Source: Gemmatimonadales bacterium UBA1120 (GTDB lineage Bacteria > Gemmatimonadota > Gemmatimonadetes > Longimicrobiales > Gaopeijiaceae). From it: a stretch of DNA of 15,065 nucleotides. A program made the translations under genes and the position numbers. The stretch covers positions 1-15,065 of the forward strand of contig DCAZ01000037.1 in assembly GCA_002313925.1 (NCBI GenBank). The letters run 5' to 3'. A model generated the notes under the pieces. It was given only the letters and a program-made list of their open reading frames with translations. It ran no database searches and was not told the DNA's origin. The stretch's first letter is position 1, and each line of letters opens with the position of its first letter. This document shows, one piece after another, positions 7,868 to 14,822 of the stretch.

Positions 7868-8686
7868 TTAGCGGACTTCGAAAAACGAGCTGTCAGCGCT
7901 GAAAGCCGAGAAAATTCCGAGCGCGCCATGGACGTTCGATGGTGGCTCATTCAGGTCACGTGAGTCCTGTTGGAGCCCCCTATATAGGTCCACGTACTCT
8001 TCGTTCACTCGATATAGTTTTAAACGGTGTTGGCCATAGTGGGTCAACATGACTACCCGCACGACTGAACTATCAGCTGCGGTGGGTTGCTGGATAAACC
8101 TTGAGGCGAAGCGTGAGAAGATCGCGGTAGTCGGCAGGATTTGCGGTGCCTCTTCTATATTGTCTATGACGACGAAATGAAGTTGATCGCCTGTATTCGT
8201 CCAATTAGCTGTGATTCTCCTGTTCAGGAGACTCCCCGGGCCCTGGCCACGCTGCGGAGGAAAAGTCGGAGCAATCAAGCTGTCAGCAGACAAGCCCAAC
8301 CCAACAGGAGCCATGGGCACAACGGTTTCCGCTGTAGCGGTTCGACCATTTACTGTGGCTTCCAGGCGGAAAACGTCCCCGATCTGGAGATTGAGGTCGT
8401 CACCTGGATAATGATACCGGCCAGGCTCACCTGACGTAGGCTGGAGATCGAAGCGTTCGGTGCCCCTGAATATCGTGATCTCTGCATTGGATATCACCGG
8501 CGCTACCTCAGTTGAATCGGCATCAATTGGCAGCACACCACTTACTGTCACCCACTCGACCGGCTCATCCGCAAAAATAAATGCTTGAATGACAAATGTA
8601 TCAGGGTCGGGAGCTACAAACGCCAAGTCCCCCTCACAGGCCAAGGGCCCTAGCACACAAACAATTACGGTGAACCAATTGCGCAT
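7868..8686 (-). CDS. DUF4249-type outer-membrane lipoprotein, partner of the TonB receptor
   Basis: The 272-residue protein resembles the DUF4249 family found next to carboxypeptidase-regulatory-type TonB receptors. It has FVIQAFIFADEPV near residue 31, an ISNAEITIFRG strand near 65, a GRYHYPGD turn near 89 and a GDVFRLEATVNGRTATAETVVP segment near 103-124. The N-terminus is a short lipoprotein signal ending GPLAC, with Cys17 as the lipid site; Pro at -3 is atypical for a lipobox. An ATG at 8701 overlaps the receptor's stop (ATGA), but AGGGGA lies 6 nt before the ATG at 8686 and the signal peptide starts there, so 8686 is preferred. By analogy with neighbouring families it probably sits on the outer membrane and helps the receptor capture its substrate. 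No function has been assigned to the family to my knowledge. Confidence 0.78.
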   Translation of the reverse strand: MRNWFTVIVCVLGPLACEGDLAFVAPDPDTFVIQAFIFADEPVEWVTVSGVLPIDADSTEVAPVISNAEITIFRGTERFDLQPTSGEPGRYHYPGDDLNLQIGDVFRLEATVNGRTATAETVVPMAPVGLGLSADSLIAPTFPPQRGQGPGSLLNRRITANWTNTGDQLHFVVIDNIEEAPQILPTTAIFSRFASRFIQQPTAADSSVVRVVMLTHYGQHRLKLYRVNEEYVDLYRGLQQDSRDLNEPPSNVHGALGIFSAFSADSSFFEVR

Positions 8687-8697
8687 CACTTTTCCCC

Positions 8698-11148
8698 TCA
8701 TCGTAGGCCTACCCGAAGTCCAATACTCGGCGTAAATCCGAGTGTTTTGACATCCGTGACAATCATGGGGAGTTCGTCCAGATCGAACTGACGGTACCAG
8801 ATGTTGTTCCGTCCATAGGCGTTGAAGAGTGACAAATTCAATTCATAGAAAAACCGATCACTCTCGAAACGCCTCGTAGCTGCTACATCCATACGATGAT
8901 AGGCGGGTAACCGCTGGCTATTTTTTTCACCAACGTGGATATACGAAAGCATACGCCCATCCAAGAGTTCTATCGGATACTGTGCTTCTGGGATCGTATA
9001 CGGCCTTCCCGACCCGTAAACCCAGGTGCCAGACAGCGTCCACAGGCCCGCTTGATAGCTAGCCACGGTTTTAAACTCGTGTTGTTGATCGTGACTAGCC
9101 GGGAAAGGGTTACCGTCATTGAAGCCCTCGAGTTCGTAATCGATATCAGCAAGTGTGTACCCGATCCATCCAGTCAGACGACCTTGCTTTTTCTGAGCTA
9201 GAAACTCGATGCCACGTGCCTCACCCGTGCCGGTGAAGAATAAATCGGTCAGCGCTTGCCCGGGCCTACGTCTGGACCTGGTAGAGAACTGAGAGACGCC
9301 GGTGAGATCCTTTTGATAGGCCTCAACATCAAAGAGATAGTCATCGTCTTCCCAGCTCGCCCCAACGATTCGGTGTTCCGCGAATAATGGATCCAGTCGC
9401 TCCCCGGCAAGCACCCAGAAATCTCGACTCCCCTCAAGCACATCCTCATTCTCAATCCGTTTCACAAACTGGTAGTAGCGACCCCATGCTCCCTTTAGCT
9501 GGACTTGATCAGTGATCCTGAAGTGCAAAGAGGTACGAGGTTCCCAGTAAAGGTTCTCTGTTCGATCATAGGACGAAGTTCGAACTCCAACTGTTACGTC
9601 GAATCGGTCAGAGGGTAGCCAACGATGTTGTGCGTACGCAGACGTAAGGGCACCCGTGCCCCCGAGGTCTAATCCGCCACGAACTGAATCTCCCTGAAGC
9701 CGCTGGAAGCTGTACGCGACATCGGTGTCAGTAAATTGGAAGCCAAACCCTATGTCGGACGCCTGAAATGGGCGCCAAGTGTTGTCTAGCCTAACGGTAA
9801 AATCAGTGACCTCATTATCCTCACGGAAACCCCGAGCGAACCGGGTAGATGCCACGTCGAGAGCAGCTTCACTGAAGTATTCCGAATAAGCGACAAGCAC
9901 ATCGCTCGTGAAGCGACTACCCCAAGCACGTGACCAGCGACCACTGGCCCCTCGGTTGCCCCAGTCAGAGACATCCACCCGATCCGGGGTGAGCCTTGTC
10001 TGACCATTGGGGGTTGTGATCTCACTGCCCAGGGACGACTCGTCCAACTTGTCCTCACCAGCGTATACCGAGAGCGCAACGACGTCGGAGTCAGTCGGTG
10101 AGTAACTCAGCTTTGAGTTCAGGTCGTAGAAAAAGAAATCAGGCTGAATCGTCTGCTGCTGAAAGTTGCCAAACCCACGGCCACCGGGACCGCCACCTCG
10201 CCCACCCTGAGAAGTCGGTTGAGGCTCCTCTTCTTCCTCACCTTCAAGCGTGTTGAAGATGCTATTGTAGAGTCCGGTCCGGATGACATCAGTATAGGAG
10301 CGCCGAGCCGACACGAGCCATGAGCCCTTCCCCCCGAGAGGCACTTCTGTAACTGCACGGGCACTCAAGAGATTCATGCCCGCTGACATGTTGAAATTTT
10401 CGTTGTCTCCAGCCTTACCGATCATATCAACGACACTAGACGTACGACCACCGTACCGGGCAGGAAATCCACCTTTGAACAAACGGACATCCTTGATTGC
10501 ATCAGCATTAAATGCGCTGAAGACACCAAAAAAGTGGTCGACATGGTAGACAGTCATACCGTCGAGAAGTACAAGATTCTCGTCGGGTGTCCCTCCACGA
10601 ATGAAGAGTCCCGAACTTGCGTCATTGGTCCCGCTCACTCCTGGGAGAAGTTGCAGGGCTCTAAAGATGTCGGTTTCTCCGAGCGAAGGCAGCGTAGCAA
10701 GCTTTCGAGGAGAAAGCTTGATGACACTGATCTCGCCCGTCGGCTGAATGATGCCGGTACTCGTCTCGACCGTAACGCCCTCTAGCTCAAAAGCATCCGG
10801 CTTCATGAGAATGGAGAGAGGAATTGCTGAATCCCCAGTGATCTCCACTTCAAGAGGTAGGTACCCCAGGTACTCTACCCGCAGAGTGTATTCTCCGGTG
10901 GGGACGTTCACTAGCGTAAAGCGCCCAAACTCATCAGTGAGTGTTCTGAGGCGCTCTCCCACCAACATGACTGCCGCATTCGGGAGCGTCTCGTTGTTCA
11001 AAGAATCCCTGACGATTCCTGTTACGTCACCCGCTTGAGCCAACAACGTGCTTGCGGGAACATTCAGGCCCAGCCCAAGACACAGAACACCCAACCACAT
11101 GAGGGTGCGTCTACGATTCTGGGGACACAGCTTATGCACAAAGACCAA
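8698..11148 (-). CDS. TonB-dependent outer-membrane receptor with carboxypeptidase-regulatory-like domain
   Basis: This 816-residue receptor imports a ligand across the outer membrane using TonB energy. A signal peptide (about 11-38, ending LLAQA) is followed by a carboxypeptidase-regulatory-like domain at about 41-115 (GIVRDSLNNETLPNAAVMLVG, then GRFTLVNVPTGEYTLRVEYLGY). Next come a TonB-box-like LEGVTVET near 122 and a plug domain with LPGVSGTNDASSGLFIRGG (168-186), LLDGMTVYHVDHFFG and GGFPARYGGRTSSVVD. The beta-barrel extends to the end. Residues 304-325 hold an acidic run then a Gly/Arg-rich run, probably a surface loop. The start is a TTG at 11148 with GGAGGG six nt upstream; GTG at 11139 or ATG at 11100 would also preserve a signal peptide. 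The DUF4249 gene overlaps its stop, and the Tat epimerase lies 127 bp upstream on the same strand. The ligand is unknown. Confidence 0.92.
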   Translation of the reverse strand: MVFVHKLCPQNRRRTLMWLGVLCLGLGLNVPASTLLAQAGDVTGIVRDSLNNETLPNAAVMLVGERLRTLTDEFGRFTLVNVPTGEYTLRVEYLGYLPLEVEITGDSAIPLSILMKPDAFELEGVTVETSTGIIQPTGEISVIKLSPRKLATLPSLGETDIFRALQLLPGVSGTNDASSGLFIRGGTPDENLVLLDGMTVYHVDHFFGVFSAFNADAIKDVRLFKGGFPARYGGRTSSVVDMIGKAGDNENFNMSAGMNLLSARAVTEVPLGGKGSWLVSARRSYTDVIRTGLYNSIFNTLEGEEEEEPQPTSQGGRGGGPGGRGFGNFQQQTIQPDFFFYDLNSKLSYSPTDSDVVALSVYAGEDKLDESSLGSEITTPNGQTRLTPDRVDVSDWGNRGASGRWSRAWGSRFTSDVLVAYSEYFSEAALDVASTRFARGFREDNEVTDFTVRLDNTWRPFQASDIGFGFQFTDTDVAYSFQRLQGDSVRGGLDLGGTGALTSAYAQHRWLPSDRFDVTVGVRTSSYDRTENLYWEPRTSLHFRITDQVQLKGAWGRYYQFVKRIENEDVLEGSRDFWVLAGERLDPLFAEHRIVGASWEDDDYLFDVEAYQKDLTGVSQFSTRSRRRPGQALTDLFFTGTGEARGIEFLAQKKQGRLTGWIGYTLADIDYELEGFNDGNPFPASHDQQHEFKTVASYQAGLWTLSGTWVYGSGRPYTIPEAQYPIELLDGRMLSYIHVGEKNSQRLPAYHRMDVAATRRFESDRFFYELNLSLFNAYGRNNIWYRQFDLDELPMIVTDVKTLGFTPSIGLRVGLR

Positions 11149-11199
11149 CCTCAGCCCTCCATATTTGAACTCTGACTTCTACTACGAGAGTTCCACAGA

Positions 11200-11216
11200 C
11201 TATTATTCGTTAATAG
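11200..11216. repeat. Short A/T-rich inverted repeat upstream of the TonB receptor gene
   Basis: CTATTA and TAATAG flank a 5-nt centre, 52 nt before the receptor's TTG start, inside the 127-bp gap between epimerase 2 and the receptor. It is the most A/T-rich spot in the gap and could be an operator or part of a promoter. No convincing -35/-10 pair was found, and such a short repeat can arise by chance. Confidence 0.25.
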
Positions 11217-11275
11217 CTGATTAGCGCAGCAATACTTATACGGACACCAACCCGTTCCAGTCGCCTGAGTTGCGA

Positions 11276-12397
11276 CTATGCCTGAGAGGCGTTCCAGGCC
11301 TGAAGGATTTCTCTTTCTCGCTCCCGACTCCAACCAAAACGTCGGTTCTCCCTTTCCTCCGCTGGCCGACTCTTATCCCACTCCAGCGTGTCGCGTGCAG
11401 TCACAGAAAGTGGCCTGAAGGTCAGCCCTGCGTCGACAGCCTTCTCATAGGTAACAAGCATCAACGCGTCCCCCGGAATCCAGGTTGGAAGATCTCTCCA
11501 CGGCGCTACTCCATGACTTTCCAAGAAGTCTTCTGGAACCCACGTCAGTTCGAACGGGTTTGATGCCACGGTCCCAATTTGTTCAAGCATTTCTCCCATC
11601 GTGAGCCTGTAATCGGGTCCGACACCGTGGAAGTCTCCGGTGGTACCATTCTCGGCAAGACGCACAATCCATTCGGTTAGATCCCGCTGATCAATGATTT
11701 GGTTTGCATGCAGTGGGTTTCCGGGTGCGAGCACTTCCCCTCCCTCATCAATGCGCACCGGCCAGTACGTGAATCGATCAGTTTGATCTCCAGGACCCAC
11801 GATGAGGCCAGGCCGAACAATGGTGGCACGTCCCGGGAAAGCTGCGTGCACGATGTCTTCACTTAATGTCTTCATCAACCCATAGGGTGCGTCGTCGCCG
11901 TCCATCCAACCCTCTGGGGGAGAGATCCTGGTGAAGTTTTCGTCAACGATCGGCTCCATGAGGATGCGATCCTTGTACTCCCACCCGAAGCCCTCGATCT
12001 CATACGCAGAGATTGAAGACACGAACAGGTAGTGGTCGACGGCGTCTCGTAGGAGTTCCGTGCTCTTCTGTACCCAGCGATAGTCCTGGGCATTGTTGTC
12101 CAACACAACGTCCCAAGTCCTGCCTTCCAGGGCAGTGTGGTCATCGTTTCGATCACCGATTAGGTGTTCGACACCCGCCGGCAATTCAGTCTCGCTACGA
12201 CCTCGAGTGAAGATACTGACCTCATGTCCTCGCTCTAGCGCGTAGCGAACCGTGTGGGGACCAATAAATCCTGTCCCACCAAGAATCAGCAGTCGTTTGG
12301 GATTGAGGTCATCGCTGCATGCTGACGCGCCTCCGAGTGCAAAACCGGCGCCTACCAAGCCAGCGGCCTTGAGGAAGTCTCTGCGGGTCGGGGTCAT
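11276..12397 (-). CDS. Tat-exported epimerase/dehydratase-like lipoprotein 2
   Basis: This 373-residue paralogue of the protein at 4158-5291 has the twin-arginine motif TRRDFLKAA (4-12), a hydrophobic Gly/Ala core and a lipobox-like GGASAC with Cys27. It is therefore probably a Tat-exported lipoprotein, unlike the first copy. The Rossmann motif GGTGFIG is at 40-46, GDRN at 81-84, VSSISAY at 126-132 and the catalytic Y172/K176 in PYGLMK. GPGDQTDRFTYWPVRI (about 201-216) is nearly identical to the paralogue. GGAG lies about 8 nt before the ATG. It leads a same-strand run with the TonB receptor (127 bp downstream) and the DUF4249 lipoprotein, suggesting it modifies the receptor's ligand in the periplasm; that link is inferred from position. 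An inverted repeat straddles its stop (11259-11277) but has no T-tract. Reaction and substrate are unknown. Confidence 0.87.
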   Translation of the reverse strand: MTPTRRDFLKAAGLVGAGFALGGASACSDDLNPKRLLILGGTGFIGPHTVRYALERGHEVSIFTRGRSETELPAGVEHLIGDRNDDHTALEGRTWDVVLDNNAQDYRWVQKSTELLRDAVDHYLFVSSISAYEIEGFGWEYKDRILMEPIVDENFTRISPPEGWMDGDDAPYGLMKTLSEDIVHAAFPGRATIVRPGLIVGPGDQTDRFTYWPVRIDEGGEVLAPGNPLHANQIIDQRDLTEWIVRLAENGTTGDFHGVGPDYRLTMGEMLEQIGTVASNPFELTWVPEDFLESHGVAPWRDLPTWIPGDALMLVTYEKAVDAGLTFRPLSVTARDTLEWDKSRPAEERENRRFGWSREREREILQAWNASQA

Positions 12398-12508
12398 AGC
12401 TGTTTCTCCACCATGCTTCTGTTCTGTGAACGATCGGGCCCTTCACATTCGTAGCTGTAAGATCCGGAGGTCAAGGACCCTTGTAGAGTTATTCCGTGCT
12501 CAGATGCC

Positions 12509-13147
12509 TCAACGGATCTCTACATAACGCGCCAGCCGATTCACTTCTTCATCATCGACGTACTTCCCGATCTCTCGACTAAACTGCGCCATTGCCGTGT
12601 AGGGCCTGTACTCCTCGAACTCATGCTGCATGCGCGGGCCAACCCCTGGGATGCTGAGGATCTCTTCTTGCGATGCACTGTTGAGGTCTATCCGCACGTA
12701 GACGTACTGAGCCAAACGGGCCAACTCCTCATCGTCCACATACTTGCCAATTTCTCTGTGGAACTGAAGGAGAGCGATATAGGGGCGGTACTCCTCGAAT
12801 TCATGGAGCATGCGATTCCCGACACCGGGGATCAAAAGGATCTCCTCGTTGGTCACATCATTGAGATCGATTGGGATCCATAAGGCACCATAGACTCGGT
12901 CGTAAGCGCTCTCGGAAACATGCTCTTCGACGATCTCATGGAACGCAAGCATCGAGAGGAACGGCCGGCCGGCTAAGATTTCCTCGACGGCAGCCCTGTT
13001 TAGCGCTGGTACCGTCGCCAACTCATCGGCACTCGCCAGATTCGGGTTGATTAGGCCGAGGTTTTCCCCGACCTGGGCTACGGAAGGCGCCGCCAGAAGC
13101 AAGAGCCCCAGAAACAAAGGCATCAGAATTCGGTATGCCACACCCAT
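12509..13147 (-). CDS. Exported protein of three helix-hairpin-helix repeats (ComEA-like)
   Basis: The 212-residue protein has a clean signal peptide (cleavage near PSVAQ, residue 25) and then three tandem units of about 60 residues. Units 2 (93-152) and 3 (153-212) match at roughly 44 of 60 positions by eye: each starts IDLN, carries EEIL.IPGVG as a helix-hairpin-helix turn, then HEFEEYRPY and REIGKYVDDEE. Unit 1 (33-92) is diverged and has VPALNR where the glycine turn should be. Such HhH units bind the DNA backbone in ComEA, the periplasmic receptor of natural transformation, but the linkers here are longer and ComEA usually has one unit, so a protein-binding or structural role is also possible. 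GGAG lies 8 nt before the ATG, and the preceding membrane-protein gene ends 2 nt upstream, so the two are surely co-transcribed. Confidence 0.85.
   Translation of the reverse strand: MGVAYRILMPLFLGLLLLAAPSVAQVGENLGLINPNLASADELATVPALNRAAVEEILAGRPFLSMLAFHEIVEEHVSESAYDRVYGALWIPIDLNDVTNEEILLIPGVGNRMLHEFEEYRPYIALLQFHREIGKYVDDEELARLAQYVYVRIDLNSASQEEILSIPGVGPRMQHEFEEYRPYTAMAQFSREIGKYVDDEEVNRLARYVEIR
12512..12871 (-). repeat. Tandem 180-bp coding repeat (HhH units 2 and 3)
   Basis: Two adjacent 180-bp units, 12692-12871 and 12512-12691, encode the second and third helix-hairpin-helix units of the exported protein. They share long stretches at DNA level, for example around the codons for the EFEEYRPY and GKYVDDEE blocks, which points to duplication within the gene. 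The units are in frame and keep the protein's periodicity. Confidence 0.75.
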
Positions 13148-13149
13148 TG

Positions 13150-13617
13150 TTATCTCTCCAGTAGTTGATTTTCTGCTGCTTTCCGTTTGAGATCTGTGTG
13201 AGTTGTCATTAGTGCTGGATGTCGAAAGCAGGCTAGCAGTCCCAATAGCCCGATTTGAACCATCACACCTGGGGCCAGCGCAGGGATCGCCCCTTTAAGT
13301 GTCTCGAGGATTAGCTCGGCATTCGCCATGGTAGGCCGAAGCTCTAGTTCGAACTCAACATTTGCTTTCAAGTGCAGGTAAAGGCCTACTCCACCGGACA
13401 GCAGGTAACCCATCATAAGGAGTTGGAGTGCCCTTACGGCTGGTCTTGATGGCCTCAGGGCTACAGTTGCACCCAAGACCAGGCCAACCCCCAAGAGCGC
13501 TATCGGAGCCCATTGCCATGGATCCTCGAAATGCTCTAAGAAAATAAGCTCGACACCAGTACCAAGGGTTGCAAATAGCAGCAAATAGAAAGCAAGACGG
13601 CGCCAGATCTCAATCAT
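13150..13617 (-). CDS. Small four-helix membrane protein of unknown function
   Basis: I cannot name this 155-residue integral membrane protein. It has predicted membrane segments at about 7-27, 37-54, 63-83 and 113-131. Polar clusters lie between them: ELIFLEHFEDPWQW (23-36), HLKANVEFELELRP (82-95) and APGVMVQ (115-121). The His, Glu and Asp residues in the first two loops could hold a metal; this is a guess prompted by the metalloregulator-like site upstream. The frame is open back to 13710, but the ATG at 13617 is preferred because the extra residues would encode the palindromic operator and have no membrane character. No Shine-Dalgarno sequence precedes this ATG, so the message has a very short or near-leaderless 5' end. 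It shares an operon with the HhH protein (2-nt gap), so its role is likely tied to that protein. Confidence 0.72.
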   Translation of the reverse strand: MIEIWRRLAFYLLLFATLGTGVELIFLEHFEDPWQWAPIALLGVGLVLGATVALRPSRPAVRALQLLMMGYLLSGGVGLYLHLKANVEFELELRPTMANAELILETLKGAIPALAPGVMVQIGLLGLLACFRHPALMTTHTDLKRKAAENQLLER

Positions 13618-13631
13618 TACTAAGCTTATAT

Positions 13632-13650
13632 GATAATGAGTCTCATTACT
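13632..13650 (-). promoter_or_regulatory. Fur-box-like palindromic operator
   Basis: The perfect 15-bp palindrome TAATGAG-T-CTCATTA (13634-13648) sits inside a 19-bp stretch that matches the classical Fur box at 14 of 19 positions by eye (GATAATGA, three differing centre bases, TCATTA, then two mismatches). It overlaps the -10 of the predicted promoter and ends 14 nt before the membrane-protein ATG, the position expected for an iron- or other metal-dependent repressor. Which family member (Fur, Zur, Mur, PerR) would bind cannot be told. Confidence 0.5.
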
Positions 13651-13674
13651 ATCCCCTGGCAATAATCCCGTCAA
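13646..13674 (-). promoter_or_regulatory. Predicted sigma-70-type promoter of the membrane protein/HhH operon
   Basis: On the minus strand TTGACG (13674-13669) matches the -35 consensus in five of six bases. A 17-bp spacer leads to TAGTAA (13651-13646), a weak -10. The Fur-like palindrome overlaps the -10, so a bound repressor would block polymerase. Transcription would begin within the palindrome, about 20-25 nt before the ATG at 13617. Confidence 0.4.
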
Positions 13675-13774
13675 ATTGGTATAGCAGCAAGCGAAAGAGC
13701 AGGTATACACAGTGAGTGACTGCGGGAGGGGCAGGCACGAACAGGCCTACGGAGGTGGAGATACCGCGGTGAGG

Positions 13775-14146
13775 CTAGTTCCTGTCTCCGAAGTCGGATG
13801 GACAGGGTGGGTAGGCTGCGAGTAACCCATCCTCGAACCAGTCACCGCACTTTTCTCCCATATTGAAGGTACCCTTCTGCCTATACCGCCCGTCTTCATA
13901 GAACCACTCATACGAGCCGTGAGGCAGACCATCTTGTAGTATTGCTCGAAGCTGAATTTTTGCTTCTATACCTTCGAATAACCTGTAGACGGGTCCGCTG
14001 TAGGGATTCAAGGAACTTGATTCCAGAAATAACCCACCCGACTGAATCATCTCATCTAGATTCCGTCCCTCTAATTCCTGAGCCATCCCATCTATAGGCT
14101 GGCAAAGCAGAACAGCAACTAGAGTTAATGCGGCTGAGAATCTCAT
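13775..14146 (-). CDS. Exported MORN-2 repeat protein (YwqK-like)
   Basis: The 123-residue protein has a Sec signal peptide (about 1-22, ending GMAQ). The mature part matches the MORN variant repeat seen in YwqK-type proteins: NPYSGPVYRLFEG at 48-60, then GLPHGSYEWFYEDGRYRQKG at 73-92 and GEKCGDWFEDG at 97-107. These short hairpins usually mediate contacts and are not enzymatic; the antitoxin label sometimes attached to the family is not supported here, since no toxin gene is adjacent. Two cysteines (C100, C115) could form a disulfide in the periplasm. A GGA core lies 8 nt ahead of the ATG. The metallopeptidase gene ends 24 nt upstream, so the two are probably co-transcribed. Function is unknown. 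Confidence 0.75.
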   Translation of the reverse strand: MRFSAALTLVAVLLCQPIDGMAQELEGRNLDEMIQSGGLFLESSSLNPYSGPVYRLFEGIEAKIQLRAILQDGLPHGSYEWFYEDGRYRQKGTFNMGEKCGDWFEDGLLAAYPPCPSDFGDRN

Positions 14147-14170
14147 CAGACAGTTCCTGCCTTTAGGAGT

Positions 14171-14815
14171 TCAACTACCACCGGTTTGAGGATACAAGAA
14201 CCGGAACGTACCGCTATCTGCACCGGAAAATGGAGAGGCCAGCCTGATGTCATCCCAAGCATCGAGTTTTTCCCGGAAGCGCATAAAGTAAGTAACGAAA
14301 TCTCCGCCAAATTGGAACGTGTACATAATGTCTGAGAAAGCACCGGTATGGGGTAACCCGAAAGCATGGCCTAACTCATGAACACACGTCAGATAAACAA
14401 CGGTATCCCTGAATAGAGGATCCAGCCTCGCCCTCTGCGCAATGTCGAGCCCGAGGCTTTCAGTATCCGGATGTACAAACACGTCAGCGGCCAGCCGCCC
14501 TTCGACCATCCTTGCCCTCATTTCACCGTACATACCCTCTCCCGCAGCTACCCAATAGACGCGAATCGTCGCCGACTCTTCTGGACCAGGCACCATTTTC
14601 AAAGAAGGATTGGTTTGCCGAGCCCACGCCTCGAGTGCCCATTCGGCCAAAACCCGATCTGCTTCCTTGAATCCGGACTCTTTTGAGCCTTCGGAAATGA
14701 AGTAGGTCAGGGGCTCCGACACATCCAGCTTCCAGACCCCTTGCTGGGAACTCACCGTGACGGGAGTGATAAGGGTTACGCCTGCAAACATCAGGGCGAG
14801 GTAAGAGAGCTTCAC
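14171..14815 (-). CDS. Small secreted matrixin-like zinc metallopeptidase
   Basis: The 214-residue protein carries the metzincin zinc motif HELGHAFGLPH (H146, E147, H150, H156) followed by a Met-turn SDIMY (Met164), as in matrixins. The signal peptide covers about residues 1-24. The stretch from there to the zinc site is short and shows no cysteine-switch propeptide, so latency control of the vertebrate type is absent. It would cleave proteins or peptides outside the cytoplasm. The start is set at the GTG at 14815 because the signal peptide begins there (VKLSYLALMF) and AGG lies six nt ahead; the frame is open to 14923, but that extension overlaps the amidase gene and lacks a signal. The amidase stop is 7 nt upstream and the MORN-2 gene follows 24 nt downstream, forming one likely operon. 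The natural substrate is unknown. Confidence 0.82.
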   Translation of the reverse strand: MKLSYLALMFAGVTLITPVTVSSQQGVWKLDVSEPLTYFISEGSKESGFKEADRVLAEWALEAWARQTNPSLKMVPGPEESATIRVYWVAAGEGMYGEMRARMVEGRLAADVFVHPDTESLGLDIAQRARLDPLFRDTVVYLTCVHELGHAFGLPHTGAFSDIMYTFQFGGDFVTYFMRFREKLDAWDDIRLASPFSGADSGTFRFLYPQTGGS

Positions 14816-14822
14816 TTCAGAC

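Noticed and set aside
11050..11148. Arg-Arg-Arg near the N-terminus of the TonB receptor as a Tat signal
   Set aside because: The residues after the arginines lack the S/T-RRxFLK pattern, and outer-membrane barrels are exported unfolded through Sec.
11259..11277. AGTCGC/GCGACT hairpin at the end of epimerase 2 as a terminator
   Set aside because: The stem straddles the stop codon, is only six bp, and is not followed by T residues.
12512..12871. Repeated DNA blocks as a CRISPR or non-coding tandem array
   Set aside because: The repeats are in frame, 180 bp each without spacers, and encode protein repeats.
13775..14146. MORN-2/YwqK-like protein as an antitoxin of a toxin-antitoxin pair
   Set aside because: It has a Sec signal peptide, and no toxin-like gene is adjacent; the label is only a family name.
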